64,000 nucleotides of DNA from Flavobacterium sp. ZT3R18 (GCF_007097385.1 NZ_VJZS01000019.1:34798-98797); one strand, 5' to 3'; counted from the stretch's first letter, positions 1 to 9,236 are shown. The notes: generated by a model not told the origin, from the sequence alone. Numbers and translations: made by a program.

Positions 1-434
1 ATAATAGTCTGTTGAATAGGTAGTTATGTAGTAAACTAAAAAAGATAAAAGGAAGTCGGAAAATTTCATCCTCCATTTTTGAGGATGAAATTATAAGTAA
101 CCAATTTTTTCTGTTCCGGATATTCTTTTATCACAGTGTTAAGGCCTCCCAAGGAATAATCATTAGGATTGAAAGGAGGAGCCATCGATACTCCCATTAG
201 GCTCCAAGATTCTTTACTTTTAATTCGTGAACCTAGTCAAGTCACTCCAGGTATTACTTTCATGGGTCTTCCTCCAATAGCAAGGTCATTGCTAAAGATG
301 CAGACTTAAAACTTGGATTACACTACTCTTGCTGCAAAAGAAGCATTTTTACAGGGTGGCCCCGCATAAAATACGTGCTATATAGCATCATGAGCGAATT
401 TGGACTCTTTTCCATATGATTTTTTTTAGTTGAT
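1..434. other. Gene-free left edge with a hairpin
   Basis: No intact gene was found. A hairpin with two 12-base arms (62-73 and 81-92) and a 7-base loop sits here. It has only a short T run on the minus strand, so it could be a weak terminator for minus-strand transcription. Minus-strand frames contain short protein-like stretches broken by stops (next entry). The rest shows nothing recognisable. Confidence 0.5.
66..236 (-). pseudogene. Possible remnant of an outer-membrane-type protein
   Basis: A minus-strand frame is open for about 57 codons between two stops. It reads like a real protein fragment (SWSLMGVSMAPPFNPNDYS and following residues), similar in flavour to the start of Bacteroidota outer-membrane beta-barrel domains. 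It has no start codon, and the frame is closed on both sides. This is only a composition-based impression; it could be chance. Confidence 0.2.
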
Positions 435-1466
435 TTATTTTGTTTCCTGAAGACGAAGTGTGGCTACTGAAATATGTGGCCATTTAATTTCAACAACACT
501 TCCGTCAGGAGCAAAAACTGGAAAATCAAGAATTACAGTTTGTGTGTATTGTAATTGCAGAAAAGTACTTCCGTCAGGATTTTGTACCGTTTCGATCCAA
601 AAAATTGCAGAGAGACTGTTAGCATTAGCATTTACATTAATAAAAGGAATATTTGTGATCCCGCCAACAGGGGCTGTAACTCCAGGATTAGCAACACCGT
701 CAACAGGGTTAGCGTCTAAAAGAATAACTATTGTTTGGGTAATATTTTGTCCTTTAATAGCATTTTCTAATAAGATATTAGGGTTCATAATGACTTCCTG
801 TGGAATGCCTGCTGGAGGAACGGCATTCTTTAGTTGTGACAAGTAGGTATCACTAGTCTTATTTTGCCTTTTACCATCTACAATAAAAAAAGGTGTAGGA
901 TCTGCTATATCAAATTGTGGGCCGCCATTTATAGTGAAAAATGTTCCTTGTGCTAAAAGAGAATCACCGTGAGGGATTGAACCAAGGCGGGCTATACTGG
1001 GTTGTACAGCAGGATCAGTGCCATTAGGGAGATTTAGGAATAAACCAGTTTCTAGATGAATACCATTTTTTCCGCTGGGAAGATTAACATCATTTACCTG
1101 TTGCAAATAGTGTAGGCCCATGAATGCAATATCTTGTTGTGCATTACCTCGGTTAATAATGTCTCCACCTATAGAGGAGAAGGTAAACGTTTCTGAGGTT
1201 GAATTCAATATAATTTTGAATTTGTCTGTGGGTGGCGGACCTGGTTTAGCTTGGTTCATATTAGGTACTTCAATAAGGTTAAAACCCGGACCTACCCATG
1301 TACCTGTGAGTGTTTGTAGGACACCAAGATTAACTGGTGCATCCAAAGATTCGGTTTTAAAGGTAGCTTTCAGTCCTTTATTGACTTTGTTGACTTTTTT
1401 GGCTTCTAGCTTATTTAAACCTGAAAGATTTAAATTGCTTAAGGGATTCTTTTGGTTGATGGACAT
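435..1466 (-). CDS. Conserved hypothetical protein with lipocalin/nitrobindin-like start
   Basis: This 343-residue protein is the last gene of the minus-strand GMC/ferritin-like cluster. No signal peptide is visible; the N-terminal 45 residues are polar and lysine-rich. Residues 47-65 contain LQTLTGTWVGPGFNLIEVP, which resembles the opening strand (GTW.G.G) of lipocalin/nitrobindin-type haem-binding barrels. The rest is beta-rich, with Pro/Gly/Asn-rich turns and a repeated G..F....P..FDI pattern. The function is not established. Its place after dehydrogenase, ferritin-like and monooxygenase-fold genes suggests binding of a small hydrophobic or haem ligand, which is inference. A 78-bp gap separates it from the upstream gene, so it may be co-transcribed. 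Confidence 0.6.
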   Translation of the reverse strand: MSINQKNPLSNLNLSGLNKLEAKKVNKVNKGLKATFKTESLDAPVNLGVLQTLTGTWVGPGFNLIEVPNMNQAKPGPPPTDKFKIILNSTSETFTFSSIGGDIINRGNAQQDIAFMGLHYLQQVNDVNLPSGKNGIHLETGLFLNLPNGTDPAVQPSIARLGSIPHGDSLLAQGTFFTINGGPQFDIADPTPFFIVDGKRQNKTSDTYLSQLKNAVPPAGIPQEVIMNPNILLENAIKGQNITQTIVILLDANPVDGVANPGVTAPVGGITNIPFINVNANANSLSAIFWIETVQNPDGSTFLQLQYTQTVILDFPVFAPDGSVVEIKWPHISVATLRLQETK

Positions 1467-1544
1467 TTTTGTTTTATTTAAGGTTGGTTATAGTTTTACT
1501 ATGTTTTTATTTTTTTTCTATTTAAAGAAATAGTTGTTTTTACC

Positions 1545-1907
1545 TTACAGCTCTTTTCGGCTAAAGCCTTCAATCTGGGTTAATACTTCGGTGGTCATAA
1601 AAACTTGCGGGGGATTACTAAAATCACTTAAGAATAGTTCTCCATATGTTTTTACAAAGTTTTGAAATATTGGACCGTTCACATGTTTTAAAAATGCATC
1701 TTGGTCTTTATAAACCTCCCAGAAACAAACCTCTCCTGCTGGCGGTGTAGGTAGACTTTTTTCTTTAAAATTAGGGATATGTACCATGTATAGTAATGTC
1801 TCAGGCTCATTTTCCTGTACATCTTGTGCTAGTTTTTTTAAAGCTGCTGTAGCTTTAGCTTCATTTCCGGGTAGGATAGTCCATTTTGCTGTCAGAGGAT
1901 AATACAT
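1545..1907 (-). CDS. Antibiotic-biosynthesis-monooxygenase (ABM) fold protein, quinol-monooxygenase-like
   Basis: The protein has 120 residues, starts MYYPLTAKWTILPGNE and carries the typical ABM-fold pattern: a first strand, a helix with paired Ala/Leu (AKATAALKKLAQDVQENEP), a strand (TLLYMVHIP), then FWEVYKDQDAFLKHVNGPIF, the usual E.Y.d..af..H....f motif. Family members oxidise quinols or anthrone-type aromatics, or degrade haem; some are only regulatory. It lies inside the GMC/ferritin-like cluster on the same strand. A second ABM-fold gene at 40867-41163 is unrelated in context. The exact reaction cannot be read from the sequence. Confidence 0.75.
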   Translation of the reverse strand: MYYPLTAKWTILPGNEAKATAALKKLAQDVQENEPETLLYMVHIPNFKEKSLPTPPAGEVCFWEVYKDQDAFLKHVNGPIFQNFVKTYGELFLSDFSNPPQVFMTTEVLTQIEGFSRKEL

Positions 1908-1955
1908 AATTTATTTTTTATTTTATTAGAAAATTTAGATAGTATGATTAAAGTA

Positions 1956-2186
1956 TTATAGCTCTACATATTCAAAAGTTGGGCCTGCGCATTCTCCGTT
2001 GTCTAGTGGGATATTTAGTAGTTCCAAAGCTTTATATTTTAGATCATACATAACCGTAATGCCTTTAATCAGCAGTTCAGGTTGGCCGCTTACCGCATCA
2101 TTTATACCGTTGAGCAATGCTACATATACTTTATTGAAATCAATGGCTTTTTCCATCAGTTCAGGATTGTGTTCATAATCTTTCAT
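1956..2186 (-). CDS. C-terminal piece of split ferritin-like (VioB-type) protein
   Basis: The 76 residues starting MKDYEHNPELMEKAIDFNKV resemble the C-terminal part of ferritin-like iminophenylpyruvate-dimer-synthase proteins, ending AGPTFEYVEL. The frame overlaps the end of the upstream gene by 14 bases. Removing one base from the five-T run at 2186-2190 (plus strand) would fuse both frames into one protein of about 410 residues. So this is either the separated C-terminal domain, reinitiated at its own ATG overlapping the upstream stop, or the result of a 1-base insertion or sequencing error. No independent function should be assumed. Confidence 0.65.
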   Translation of the reverse strand: MKDYEHNPELMEKAIDFNKVYVALLNGINDAVSGQPELLIKGITVMYDLKYKALELLNIPLDNGECAGPTFEYVEL

Positions 2187-3183
2187 TTTTAGGATTAGCC
2201 TTCATATTGTAAACAGATGACCAGCTTATCGCGAAGGGGCGACCTGTGGGAACACTTCTTACTGGCATCTGGAAATTGGTATCATTGGCGCTATACATAC
2301 GACCATAACTAATCTCTTGAAATTTAAAGTAATGAGCGTATTCGATGTTTTCTCCAAACAGAACATGTTCAGTAGTAATAGTTCCATCGATACCTTCGCC
2401 CTGTCCTACGATTTCTCCGATAGCTTCTTCAGCATCTTCGTATGTAATCACCTTTGTGATTTTTCCACCGCTTCCGTAATAATGTTCAGGAGCTATCTGG
2501 CGTTTTGGATCTCCTATGAATATTCCCCCAGGAGTTGTTTCGTTCAAACGCAATAAGCCGTATCGTATCGATTCATAAAATTGACCTATGCTATCAAAAT
2601 TCTTTGTGATTGGCGCTTTAGGGTCAGAGGGTCTTTCAATCGTAGCAAATTCTTCTAGAGCTTCTCGCGAAAATCTAAGGAGTTGTACTTCAAAGGGAGG
2701 CATCCCTTTTGGAACTTCTGGAACGATACCTCCCGGTAATGGTGTGGGGTACGATGGGATGATCTCTTTTACATTAAAAAGTGTATCGCCTTTTTTGATA
2801 GTCTTTGGGTCTGTGATGGCATTAAGGATATTGGCAACCAGTATCATGTGCAGCATTTCCTCAACCACTACACTTCGAATAAGTCCTGCTGCTTCCACGT
2901 TACTACCTTCTTTGATGGTGTAAAGCCCACACAAGTAAGGAGGTATTGTAGAAAGTTCTAGTTTCAATGCGGTTTTGAGGCAGTCTTGAAGATGCTTAAG
3001 GTCTTGGATGTAGTTTTTTACATCTTTTTTAGACATTTTTAACTGAATATTTTGGCCTTTAACAAGAGTTGCACCTTTTAGTAAAATTGAAGTATCCGTC
3101 TCTTGGGGACTATCTGAATCAGTAAGAGGCTTGATTAGTTTTTGACGATTCGGATTGTTTTTTTGAAAGAAATTATTTTCCAT
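2173..3183 (-). CDS. Ferritin-like domain protein, iminophenylpyruvate dimer synthase (VioB)-like, N-terminal piece
   Basis: This 336-residue frame contains the PF12902-type ferritin-like core. Helix LKTALKLELSTIPPYLCGLY (about 91-110) carries the first carboxylate ligand. VVVEEMLHMILVANILNAI (about 128-146) carries the E..H di-iron signature, and YPTPLPGG follows as usual. In violacein and indolocarbazole pathways such proteins couple aromatic imines; many homologues have unknown substrates. It starts 7 bases after the GMC gene, which implies an operon. The natural C-terminus appears to lie in the next, overlapping frame. The last residues before the stop (NPKNERL) are probably frameshift-generated. 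Activity of the split form is unknown. Confidence 0.75.
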   Translation of the reverse strand: MENNFFQKNNPNRQKLIKPLTDSDSPQETDTSILLKGATLVKGQNIQLKMSKKDVKNYIQDLKHLQDCLKTALKLELSTIPPYLCGLYTIKEGSNVEAAGLIRSVVVEEMLHMILVANILNAITDPKTIKKGDTLFNVKEIIPSYPTPLPGGIVPEVPKGMPPFEVQLLRFSREALEEFATIERPSDPKAPITKNFDSIGQFYESIRYGLLRLNETTPGGIFIGDPKRQIAPEHYYGSGGKITKVITYEDAEEAIGEIVGQGEGIDGTITTEHVLFGENIEYAHYFKFQEISYGRMYSANDTNFQMPVRSVPTGRPFAISWSSVYNMKANPKNERL

Positions 3184-3190
3184 AATTTAA

Positions 3191-5077
3191 TTATTGTTCA
3201 AGTTGTTTTAGAATAGCTTCGGCAGCTTTAAAAGTTAAGGCAGACATTGTTAAAGTAGGATTAGAAGTGCCAAGTGTAGGCATATTGCCGCAACCTACTA
3301 AAAAGAGGTTCTCGTGATCCCAGGTACGCATATCCTCATCTACTACAGAATCATCCTTCGTAAATCCCATACGGTGTGTTCCCACAATATGACCTGCACC
3401 CGCAAAAGTATATCCTTTGCCTTTGTAAGTAACATAGTCAGGATCATGCCCAGGTTTATACTCTGTAAAATCTTCGATACCACATTGTTTGAACATTTGC
3501 TCGGAAACGATTCCTGATGCTTCAAAAGCCTTTAGCATATATTCTGTGGCTTTGTAATGGATAACAGGTCTGTAATTATCAATATTATCTTTGTACGTAG
3601 GATCAATGGTTACACGGTTGTCTGGATCAGGAGTCTGTTCGCATTCAAAGTGAGTGAAGAACTGTCGGGTAATAAGATCTTCTATTTTATCACGTAGTTC
3701 TTTACCAAATATACCTTGTTCAACAGCATTGCTAACGTCTTTTGCAGGCGATCCTGTTGGCCATGCCCAGCCCCAGTTGTCGAGTGGCAGTATCCATGCG
3801 GCATGTTCTTTACGGAATTCTCCATCTCGGAAGGTAGGAATATTAGAAGTAGATCCTGGACCACGATAGGGGTAAATAGGTTCTTTTGAGAGCCCCCATC
3901 GCAATACTGTCATGTGATCCATCAGGTTTCGTCCTACCTGATCGCTGCTGTTAGCAGCTCCTGAGGCAAGCAGCAGCTTGGCATTTTCGATAGCACTGGC
4001 AGCCATTACATATATAGTGCCTTTGGCTACATGTGTTTTGTACTCACAAGAATTTCCATTTGTATATGTTTTATATTCAACTCCGTTTATCCAGTTAGAA
4101 TTTTCATTAATCAGCAGTCGGGAAGCTACCGCTTGTGTTTTTATGGATAGGTTTGCCATATCACATTTTCGAAGCGTTTTTAGAGCATTGTATTTAGCTT
4201 GTACTGGGCAGATTGGTACACAGCTTGCATTTCCTTCACAGCGCTGTCCTGTGTAAGGATCCCAGTTAGACCCCACAGGATCATAACCTTCTTTTGATTT
4301 GTTTCGGGTTATATCAAGTTTTTTTGTATTGGAATTCCATACTACGCCGTTGATGTCGTAATCCGGATTTGGGATAGAGTTTCGTCCTTGCGGTGTACTG
4401 ATACAATACAGTTTGTATGTTTTATTATTCAGTACGATTTTGTTGTTTTTGTTTATCACTTTTGTCATAACCTTATCCAGATAACTGGTTGGTATAGATT
4501 TCATCGGGTAAACATATTCTTTGCCAAAGATATTCTGCTGCTCAATAGGATAGTTTTGATCCTGAACATCACCCGAAACGCCAATCTCATTTTCGGCCAT
4601 TTGGTAATAACGGGACATATCTTCATACTTAATAGGCCAATCTACACCAACTCCGTATTTCGATTTCATCTTGAAGTCGTTTGGTAGCATCCTGAGGGTT
4701 GTTCCAAGCCAGTGTAGGGTAGTGCCGCCTGGAGCTCGTGTGTTGTCACTCGCAAAGGGCAGCGGTCCCATTTGTACCAGGTATCCGTTAGCAGAAGGTG
4801 TATTCTTTTTTATCACTTCTATGTCAAGGACATTTATAGAAGGAGCATCTTTTATATTGGGATATGGTGAGTTAGGTACCTTTGCCGAAGCATTGTAAAA
4901 GGTTGTTAGATAGTCCTGATAGTTTTTGTAAACAGCTTCTTGATCCATAGCTATGCCAGCTGTAAGTCCCGCTTCAAGCAGAAGTACTTTTTTACCCGCA
5001 TTGGTAAGCAGTTTCGCCATTATTGACCCGGCGATACCAGAGCCAACAATTACTACATCATAATTGTTATTTTCCAT
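3191..5077 (-). CDS. FAD-dependent GMC-family dehydrogenase, large subunit with 3Fe-4S-type cysteine motif
   Basis: This 628-residue flavoprotein has the Rossmann FAD site VVIVGSGIAGSIMAKLL (8-24). It has a GMC segment APGGTTLHWLG (115-125) and the C-terminal active-site pair His568 (GTHRMG) and Asn606 (SNPTLT). Cys280, Cys286 and Cys290 have the C-x5-C-x3-C spacing of the 3Fe-4S ligands in bacterial FAD-glucose and gluconate dehydrogenase catalytic subunits. That places it with electron-transferring dehydrogenases rather than oxygen-using oxidases. The small subunit lies 20 bp upstream. No cytochrome c subunit is present nearby and no signal peptide is visible, so the electron acceptor is unknown. 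The substrate is probably an alcohol or polyol, but it cannot be specified. Confidence 0.88.
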   Translation of the reverse strand: MENNNYDVVIVGSGIAGSIMAKLLTNAGKKVLLLEAGLTAGIAMDQEAVYKNYQDYLTTFYNASAKVPNSPYPNIKDAPSINVLDIEVIKKNTPSANGYLVQMGPLPFASDNTRAPGGTTLHWLGTTLRMLPNDFKMKSKYGVGVDWPIKYEDMSRYYQMAENEIGVSGDVQDQNYPIEQQNIFGKEYVYPMKSIPTSYLDKVMTKVINKNNKIVLNNKTYKLYCISTPQGRNSIPNPDYDINGVVWNSNTKKLDITRNKSKEGYDPVGSNWDPYTGQRCEGNASCVPICPVQAKYNALKTLRKCDMANLSIKTQAVASRLLINENSNWINGVEYKTYTNGNSCEYKTHVAKGTIYVMAASAIENAKLLLASGAANSSDQVGRNLMDHMTVLRWGLSKEPIYPYRGPGSTSNIPTFRDGEFRKEHAAWILPLDNWGWAWPTGSPAKDVSNAVEQGIFGKELRDKIEDLITRQFFTHFECEQTPDPDNRVTIDPTYKDNIDNYRPVIHYKATEYMLKAFEASGIVSEQMFKQCGIEDFTEYKPGHDPDYVTYKGKGYTFAGAGHIVGTHRMGFTKDDSVVDEDMRTWDHENLFLVGCGNMPTLGTSNPTLTMSALTFKAAEAILKQLEQ

Positions 5078-5097
5078 TTAGATAATTTTACTATTGA

Positions 5098-5520
5098 TTA
5101 TTTAACCGTAAGTGGACGATCTGCCCATGAGCCGAAACCGGGTTGCTTAGCTCCTGGTGGGTGGGTGTGTCCAGCATTCCACATCAGGCCTTGAATATAG
5201 GATGCCGATGATACCACTTCGTTTTCCCAGTTCCCTGTGTACCAGAGTATAATGATCTTTTTTGCAAGTCCATCATAAGACGAATTAGGCATAAATTGTG
5301 TAGATAAAGTGTTTTCGATGCTTTGTGCAGTATGTACTGGATCTGTAAACAGTTTGTTCAGATCCAAAAAGAAGTAGTCTATGGTTTCTTTACCTACATT
5401 TTTAAGAATGGTGTTGTAATAGTTTTCCAGCATTCCGGTAGCCTTAAGTTCGGTTTTGCCGAAACCGGTAAGAAGTGCTGAAACTTTTAAAAAGAGTTTT
5501 GAATTGGAGTTGGATTCCAT
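5098..5520 (-). CDS. Small subunit of GMC sugar/alcohol dehydrogenase (FAD-SLDH-like)
   Basis: The 140-residue protein matches the pattern of gluconate/sorbitol/glucose dehydrogenase small subunits: FLKVSALLTGF near the start, IIILWYTGNW in the middle, then SYIQGLMWNAG and a C-terminal PGFGSWADRPL. In characterised enzymes this subunit stabilises the catalytic subunit and carries a Tat signal that exports both. Here the N-terminus (MESNSNSKLF) has no twin-arginine motif and no hydrophobic signal, so the complex is predicted to stay in the cytoplasm. This is the first gene of the cluster; about 255 bp of non-coding DNA upstream must hold the promoter, but I found no convincing TAnnTTTG box there. 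Confidence 0.8.
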   Translation of the reverse strand: MESNSNSKLFLKVSALLTGFGKTELKATGMLENYYNTILKNVGKETIDYFFLDLNKLFTDPVHTAQSIENTLSTQFMPNSSYDGLAKKIIILWYTGNWENEVVSSASYIQGLMWNAGHTHPPGAKQPGFGSWADRPLTVK

Positions 5521-5775
5521 AATATAGTTTTGGGGATTAAGGTGTTAAGAGTCTTTTTGCTAACCATTTTTTTTTGAGATAGTAGGTTTTTAATACAATT
5601 CGTTTACTGATTTTTAAATAATGAATGGCATATACTCGAAATAAATTTTACTAGCTTCCTTTTTTAAATCTAAATTACAGGAGATGTAAAATCAGTTATA
5701 AAAAAAAGGCATAAGACGGAGATTCTTATACATAAGTTGGAGTATCTGTAGGATAAGATTTTGTAAAAAAGAAAT

Positions 5776-6115
5776 TTAAACATTTGCAAATAATGTCATG
5801 CATGATCGTAATTTCATATCGTCAGGAGTTCCAAATATCTGTGTTGCCGTTTTTCCGTTGAGATTTAATACTTCCTCAGAAATTTCAACCAGATGCTTAC
5901 CAAGGATGGGATGCTGTAAATATGCAGTGGCTTCATTCAAATCTTTGAATCCGTATTGTTTTGCAGTCTCACTGGAACCCAGTCCTCTAATTTGAGGAAA
6001 AATATACCACATCCAAATGGGTACTCTTTTTGCCTTTTTTTATTTCTGAGAATGCTTTTAGGCACACCTGATTTTGTGCGTCTAAAAATTTGATTAATTC
6101 GTTGTTATCAGTCAT
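5776..6115 (-). pseudogene. Frameshifted DUF1810-family gene
   Basis: A minus-strand ATG at 6115 opens MTDNNELIKFLDAQNQVCLK, the usual start of DUF1810 proteins. The frame then breaks within KGKKSTH. One extra base in the three-A run at 6015-6017 (plus strand) shifts it, and the family sequence MWYIFPQIRGLGSS resumes in another frame to 5776. The rejoined product would be about 112 residues against roughly 140 in the family, ending LRSCMTLFANV. The C-terminal helix is therefore missing too, which favours true decay over a single sequencing error. The family's function is unknown. Confidence 0.75.
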
Positions 6116-6173
6116 TTTTTTATTTTAGGTGCCACCGGTAAACCGTATCACTAAAATAATAATTTATTTGTTA

Positions 6174-9100
6174 TCAGACATTCATTTTCTGTCTTGGCAA
6201 ATTAATTTCATGTTCTTGCGGATATGGAGCCCGATGTGTCATGCTGACGTCTTCCCGAATATGTTCGTGGACTTTATATTGGCTGTCTTTGGAGTTTGAA
6301 TATCGTGGATCAGGAATGAAAGGCATTTTTGCCATTTTGGTAACGGTAATTGTAGGAAAATGATAATCAACCTCGACATTACCTAAAAGCAAATAACAGC
6401 CACCACCTTGGAAGGGATATTTCTCAAGGCTGTCGGTAAAGTGCGCCGTATCGAAATATTCCCCTTCTATGTCTATCCAAGTGCCAAAGTACATTGTTCC
6501 TCTTTTGGTAGGCACGTGTTTTCGAGAAATCAGATAAGCGAGCATTTTAATTGTTTGTTTGTGGTGTCTTAGCAAATCCTTTGCCATTACATCCCCCTTG
6601 TATCTGGTCTTCAACAGATCGAAAGGAGAGCAGGATACAGGAAAACTTAACAGTTCTATTTCATCAAAGGCATCTTCAAAAGGGGAACGTTCCAATACAG
6701 GTAGCTTGTACTCTTTGACTGGCTCCTGAAGCAGCATCAGGTTTCGATTTTCGGGTTTGAAGTTTACCAGAATTAATCGGGCTATCACTAGTAATTGGTT
6801 TTTTGTTTTGCCGGTAAAGTGGAATGCACCGATAAAAATCAGAATCTGGATTCCTTCAATTCCTATTGGGATTCGATTGATGAAATCTTCCAATGATTTG
6901 AATTCTCCATGTTCCTCACGTTCTGTAACTATAGCATGTGCTGTTTTAGTTTCCAATCCTTCCAGGTGCATCAAGCCTAGATAGACGTCGATACCATATA
7001 CTGTAGTTTCGTATTCACTCTTATTGACACATGGATTGTGTATGGTAGCTCCAGACATTCGTGCCTCATGAACATAGACTTCGGTACGATAAAAACCACC
7101 CTGATTATTGATTACCGCTACCATAAATTCGACGGGATAGTACACCTTCAGGTATAAGCTTTGGTAACTTTCAACTGCGTAAGATGCGGAATGTGCCTTG
7201 CAGAAAGAGTAACCAGCGAAAGATTCGATTTGTCTGTATATTTCTTCGCTCAACTTTACCGGATGTCCTTTTTGCACACAGGAGGCAAAGAAATTATCTT
7301 TCACTTTTTGCAAAGCAGCTTTTGAACGGCCTTTGCCACTCATAGCACGGCGCAGGATGTCTCCATCAGCAGCTGGAAGTCCCCCATAATGCAAGGCAAT
7401 CTTAATTACATCTTCCTGATAGACCATAATACCGTATGTTTCGCCGAGCTGTTCCTTAAAAACATCATGGAAATACTCGAACTTGTCGGGATTGTTATGT
7501 CGGAAAATATATTCTTTCATCATTCCTGATTGGGCTACACCCGGGCGGATAATTGATGAAGCTGCCACAAGTGTTTTATAGTTATCGCATTTAAGACGGC
7601 GAAGCAGTCCGCGCATGGCAGGACTTTCAATATAAAAACAGCCAATGGTTTTTCCTCGTTCTAAAAACCTATTGGCTCTGACCTCATCTTTGGATAGTGA
7701 CGTATTGCGGATGTCTACTTTAATACCACGGTTCTTTTGAATCAGCTTTACGCTATCATCAATATGTCCGATACCGCGCTGGCTTAAAATATCGAACTTT
7801 TCAAAGCCAATATCCTCAGCGATATGCATATCGAAAAGGACAATTGGAAAGCCTTTTGGCGGCATCTCCAGCACTGTGTAGTTGGTAATGGGTTCTTCCG
7901 AAATTAATATACCACAGGAATGCATGCTTCTCTGATTCGGATATTTTTCGAGCATCATTCCGTATTGCTGTACATACTTTACTACTGAATTTTTATCATG
8001 TAAAGCCATTGGGTTTTTAGCCAGCATATCCAATTCTTCCTTTGGTAATCCAAACACTTTTCCAACCTCCCTAAATATTGATCGATACTTGAACTCTACA
8101 TTGGTTCCGCAAAAAGCTACATGGTCAGCACCATAGCGATTGAAAATATACTCAAGTATGGTATCACGCTCTTTCCAGGACCAGTCAATATCAAAATCTG
8201 GTGGGCTTTTACGGTTCACATTCAGGAAGCGCTCAAAATACAAATCTAATTCTATTGGGCAAATGTCAGTAATACCAAGGCAATAACTCACGATACTGTT
8301 GGCACCGCTTCCACGACCGATATGCAAAAATCCACAGCTATTGCTATAGCGAATAATATCCCAGGTTATTAAAAAATAGCCACTGAATTCCAATTCATGA
8401 ATTACTTTCAATTCCTTCTCAACACGTGCTTTTGCCTGAACATTATTAGACCCATATCTCCAAACTAGTCCTTGGTTTGCAAGACTTGTAAGCAAAGCCA
8501 TATCGCTCTTTCGATTATTGGTATAAAACTTTTTATTTTTTGGAGTTTTGAAATCGAATTCGAAGTTACATTCCTGAATTATCTTTTCGGTGTTTGCTAC
8601 TATCTCTGGGTACTCGTTATATTTTAAAAGAAGCTCTTCTAAAGGGAGCATCACTTCAGAAGTTTTACAGTAATCATCTTCAGTAAGTTTGGATAAAATA
8701 ACATTAGTATCGATAGCCCTCAGGATCTTATGCAGATTGAATTCCTTTTTTGTGCGGAATGTTACGGGTTGCAGGATGACCATTTTGCTTTGTTTATTTT
8801 TCCATTCCTGTAGATATAATTTAGGAAGCTGTTCCGGACGAATACCAATATATTCGTTTTCTTTCAAAACCGTAGGTACATTTTCAAATGGATAAATTAT
8901 AAAAACAGCATTAAATCCTGGTGCTTCCAAAGGCAAAGCTGAATTCTCAAAATTATGTTTGGTCAGAAATCGGTTCATTTCTGCAAGACCTTTAGCATTT
9001 TTGGCAAGTCCTATATAACGCAACTTATGATTGCATCGAAATTCCAGACCAACCAATGGTTTTATCCCAACCTCATTGCATGCTTTTATGAAATCATAAA

Positions 9101-9230
9101 TACCAGTAACCGTGTTGATGTCTGTTAATGCTATAGCCTTCACGTTAGATGCAATAGCTTGTTGTACCAAGTCCATCAGCGGGATAGTGCCGTAGCGCAG
9201 GGAATGAAAGGAATGACAGTTGAGGTACAT
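6174..9230 (-). CDS. dnaE2: DnaE-type DNA polymerase III alpha subunit, probable error-prone DnaE2 analogue
   Basis: The 1018-residue C-family polymerase is shorter than replicative DnaE (about 1160). An N-terminal PHP-like domain (MYLNCHSFHSLRYGTIPLMD; ALTDINTVTG) has departed from the usual HxH metal motif. The palm has GRGSGANSIVSYCLGITDICP, and the catalytic aspartates are Asp347 and Asp349 (PDFDIDW) and Asp480 (KFDIL). GYSFCKAHSASYAVESYQSL follows, then a helix-hairpin-helix and an OB-type domain. It starts 6 bp after the Y-family polymerase gene in a two-gene operon. That pairing with an S24 repressor matches mutagenic translesion cassettes (imuB-dnaE2 type), so damage-induced mutagenesis is the likely role. 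The replicative DnaE must be elsewhere. Confidence 0.85.
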   Translation of the reverse strand: MYLNCHSFHSLRYGTIPLMDLVQQAIASNVKAIALTDINTVTGIYDFIKACNEVGIKPLVGLEFRCNHKLRYIGLAKNAKGLAEMNRFLTKHNFENSALPLEAPGFNAVFIIYPFENVPTVLKENEYIGIRPEQLPKLYLQEWKNKQSKMVILQPVTFRTKKEFNLHKILRAIDTNVILSKLTEDDYCKTSEVMLPLEELLLKYNEYPEIVANTEKIIQECNFEFDFKTPKNKKFYTNNRKSDMALLTSLANQGLVWRYGSNNVQAKARVEKELKVIHELEFSGYFLITWDIIRYSNSCGFLHIGRGSGANSIVSYCLGITDICPIELDLYFERFLNVNRKSPPDFDIDWSWKERDTILEYIFNRYGADHVAFCGTNVEFKYRSIFREVGKVFGLPKEELDMLAKNPMALHDKNSVVKYVQQYGMMLEKYPNQRSMHSCGILISEEPITNYTVLEMPPKGFPIVLFDMHIAEDIGFEKFDILSQRGIGHIDDSVKLIQKNRGIKVDIRNTSLSKDEVRANRFLERGKTIGCFYIESPAMRGLLRRLKCDNYKTLVAASSIIRPGVAQSGMMKEYIFRHNNPDKFEYFHDVFKEQLGETYGIMVYQEDVIKIALHYGGLPAADGDILRRAMSGKGRSKAALQKVKDNFFASCVQKGHPVKLSEEIYRQIESFAGYSFCKAHSASYAVESYQSLYLKVYYPVEFMVAVINNQGGFYRTEVYVHEARMSGATIHNPCVNKSEYETTVYGIDVYLGLMHLEGLETKTAHAIVTEREEHGEFKSLEDFINRIPIGIEGIQILIFIGAFHFTGKTKNQLLVIARLILVNFKPENRNLMLLQEPVKEYKLPVLERSPFEDAFDEIELLSFPVSCSPFDLLKTRYKGDVMAKDLLRHHKQTIKMLAYLISRKHVPTKRGTMYFGTWIDIEGEYFDTAHFTDSLEKYPFQGGGCYLLLGNVEVDYHFPTITVTKMAKMPFIPDPRYSNSKDSQYKVHEHIREDVSMTHRAPYPQEHEINLPRQKMNV

Positions 9231-9236
9231 GGTAGA

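Noticed and set aside
2173..2190. Programmed frameshift in the ferritin-like gene
   Set aside because: The needed shift is +1 and there is no X-XXY-YYZ slippery heptamer or evident stimulatory structure; mutation, error or coupled reinitiation is simpler.
5461..5520. Twin-arginine signal in the dehydrogenase small subunit
   Set aside because: The N-terminus has no RR motif and no hydrophobic core; no better upstream start was found.
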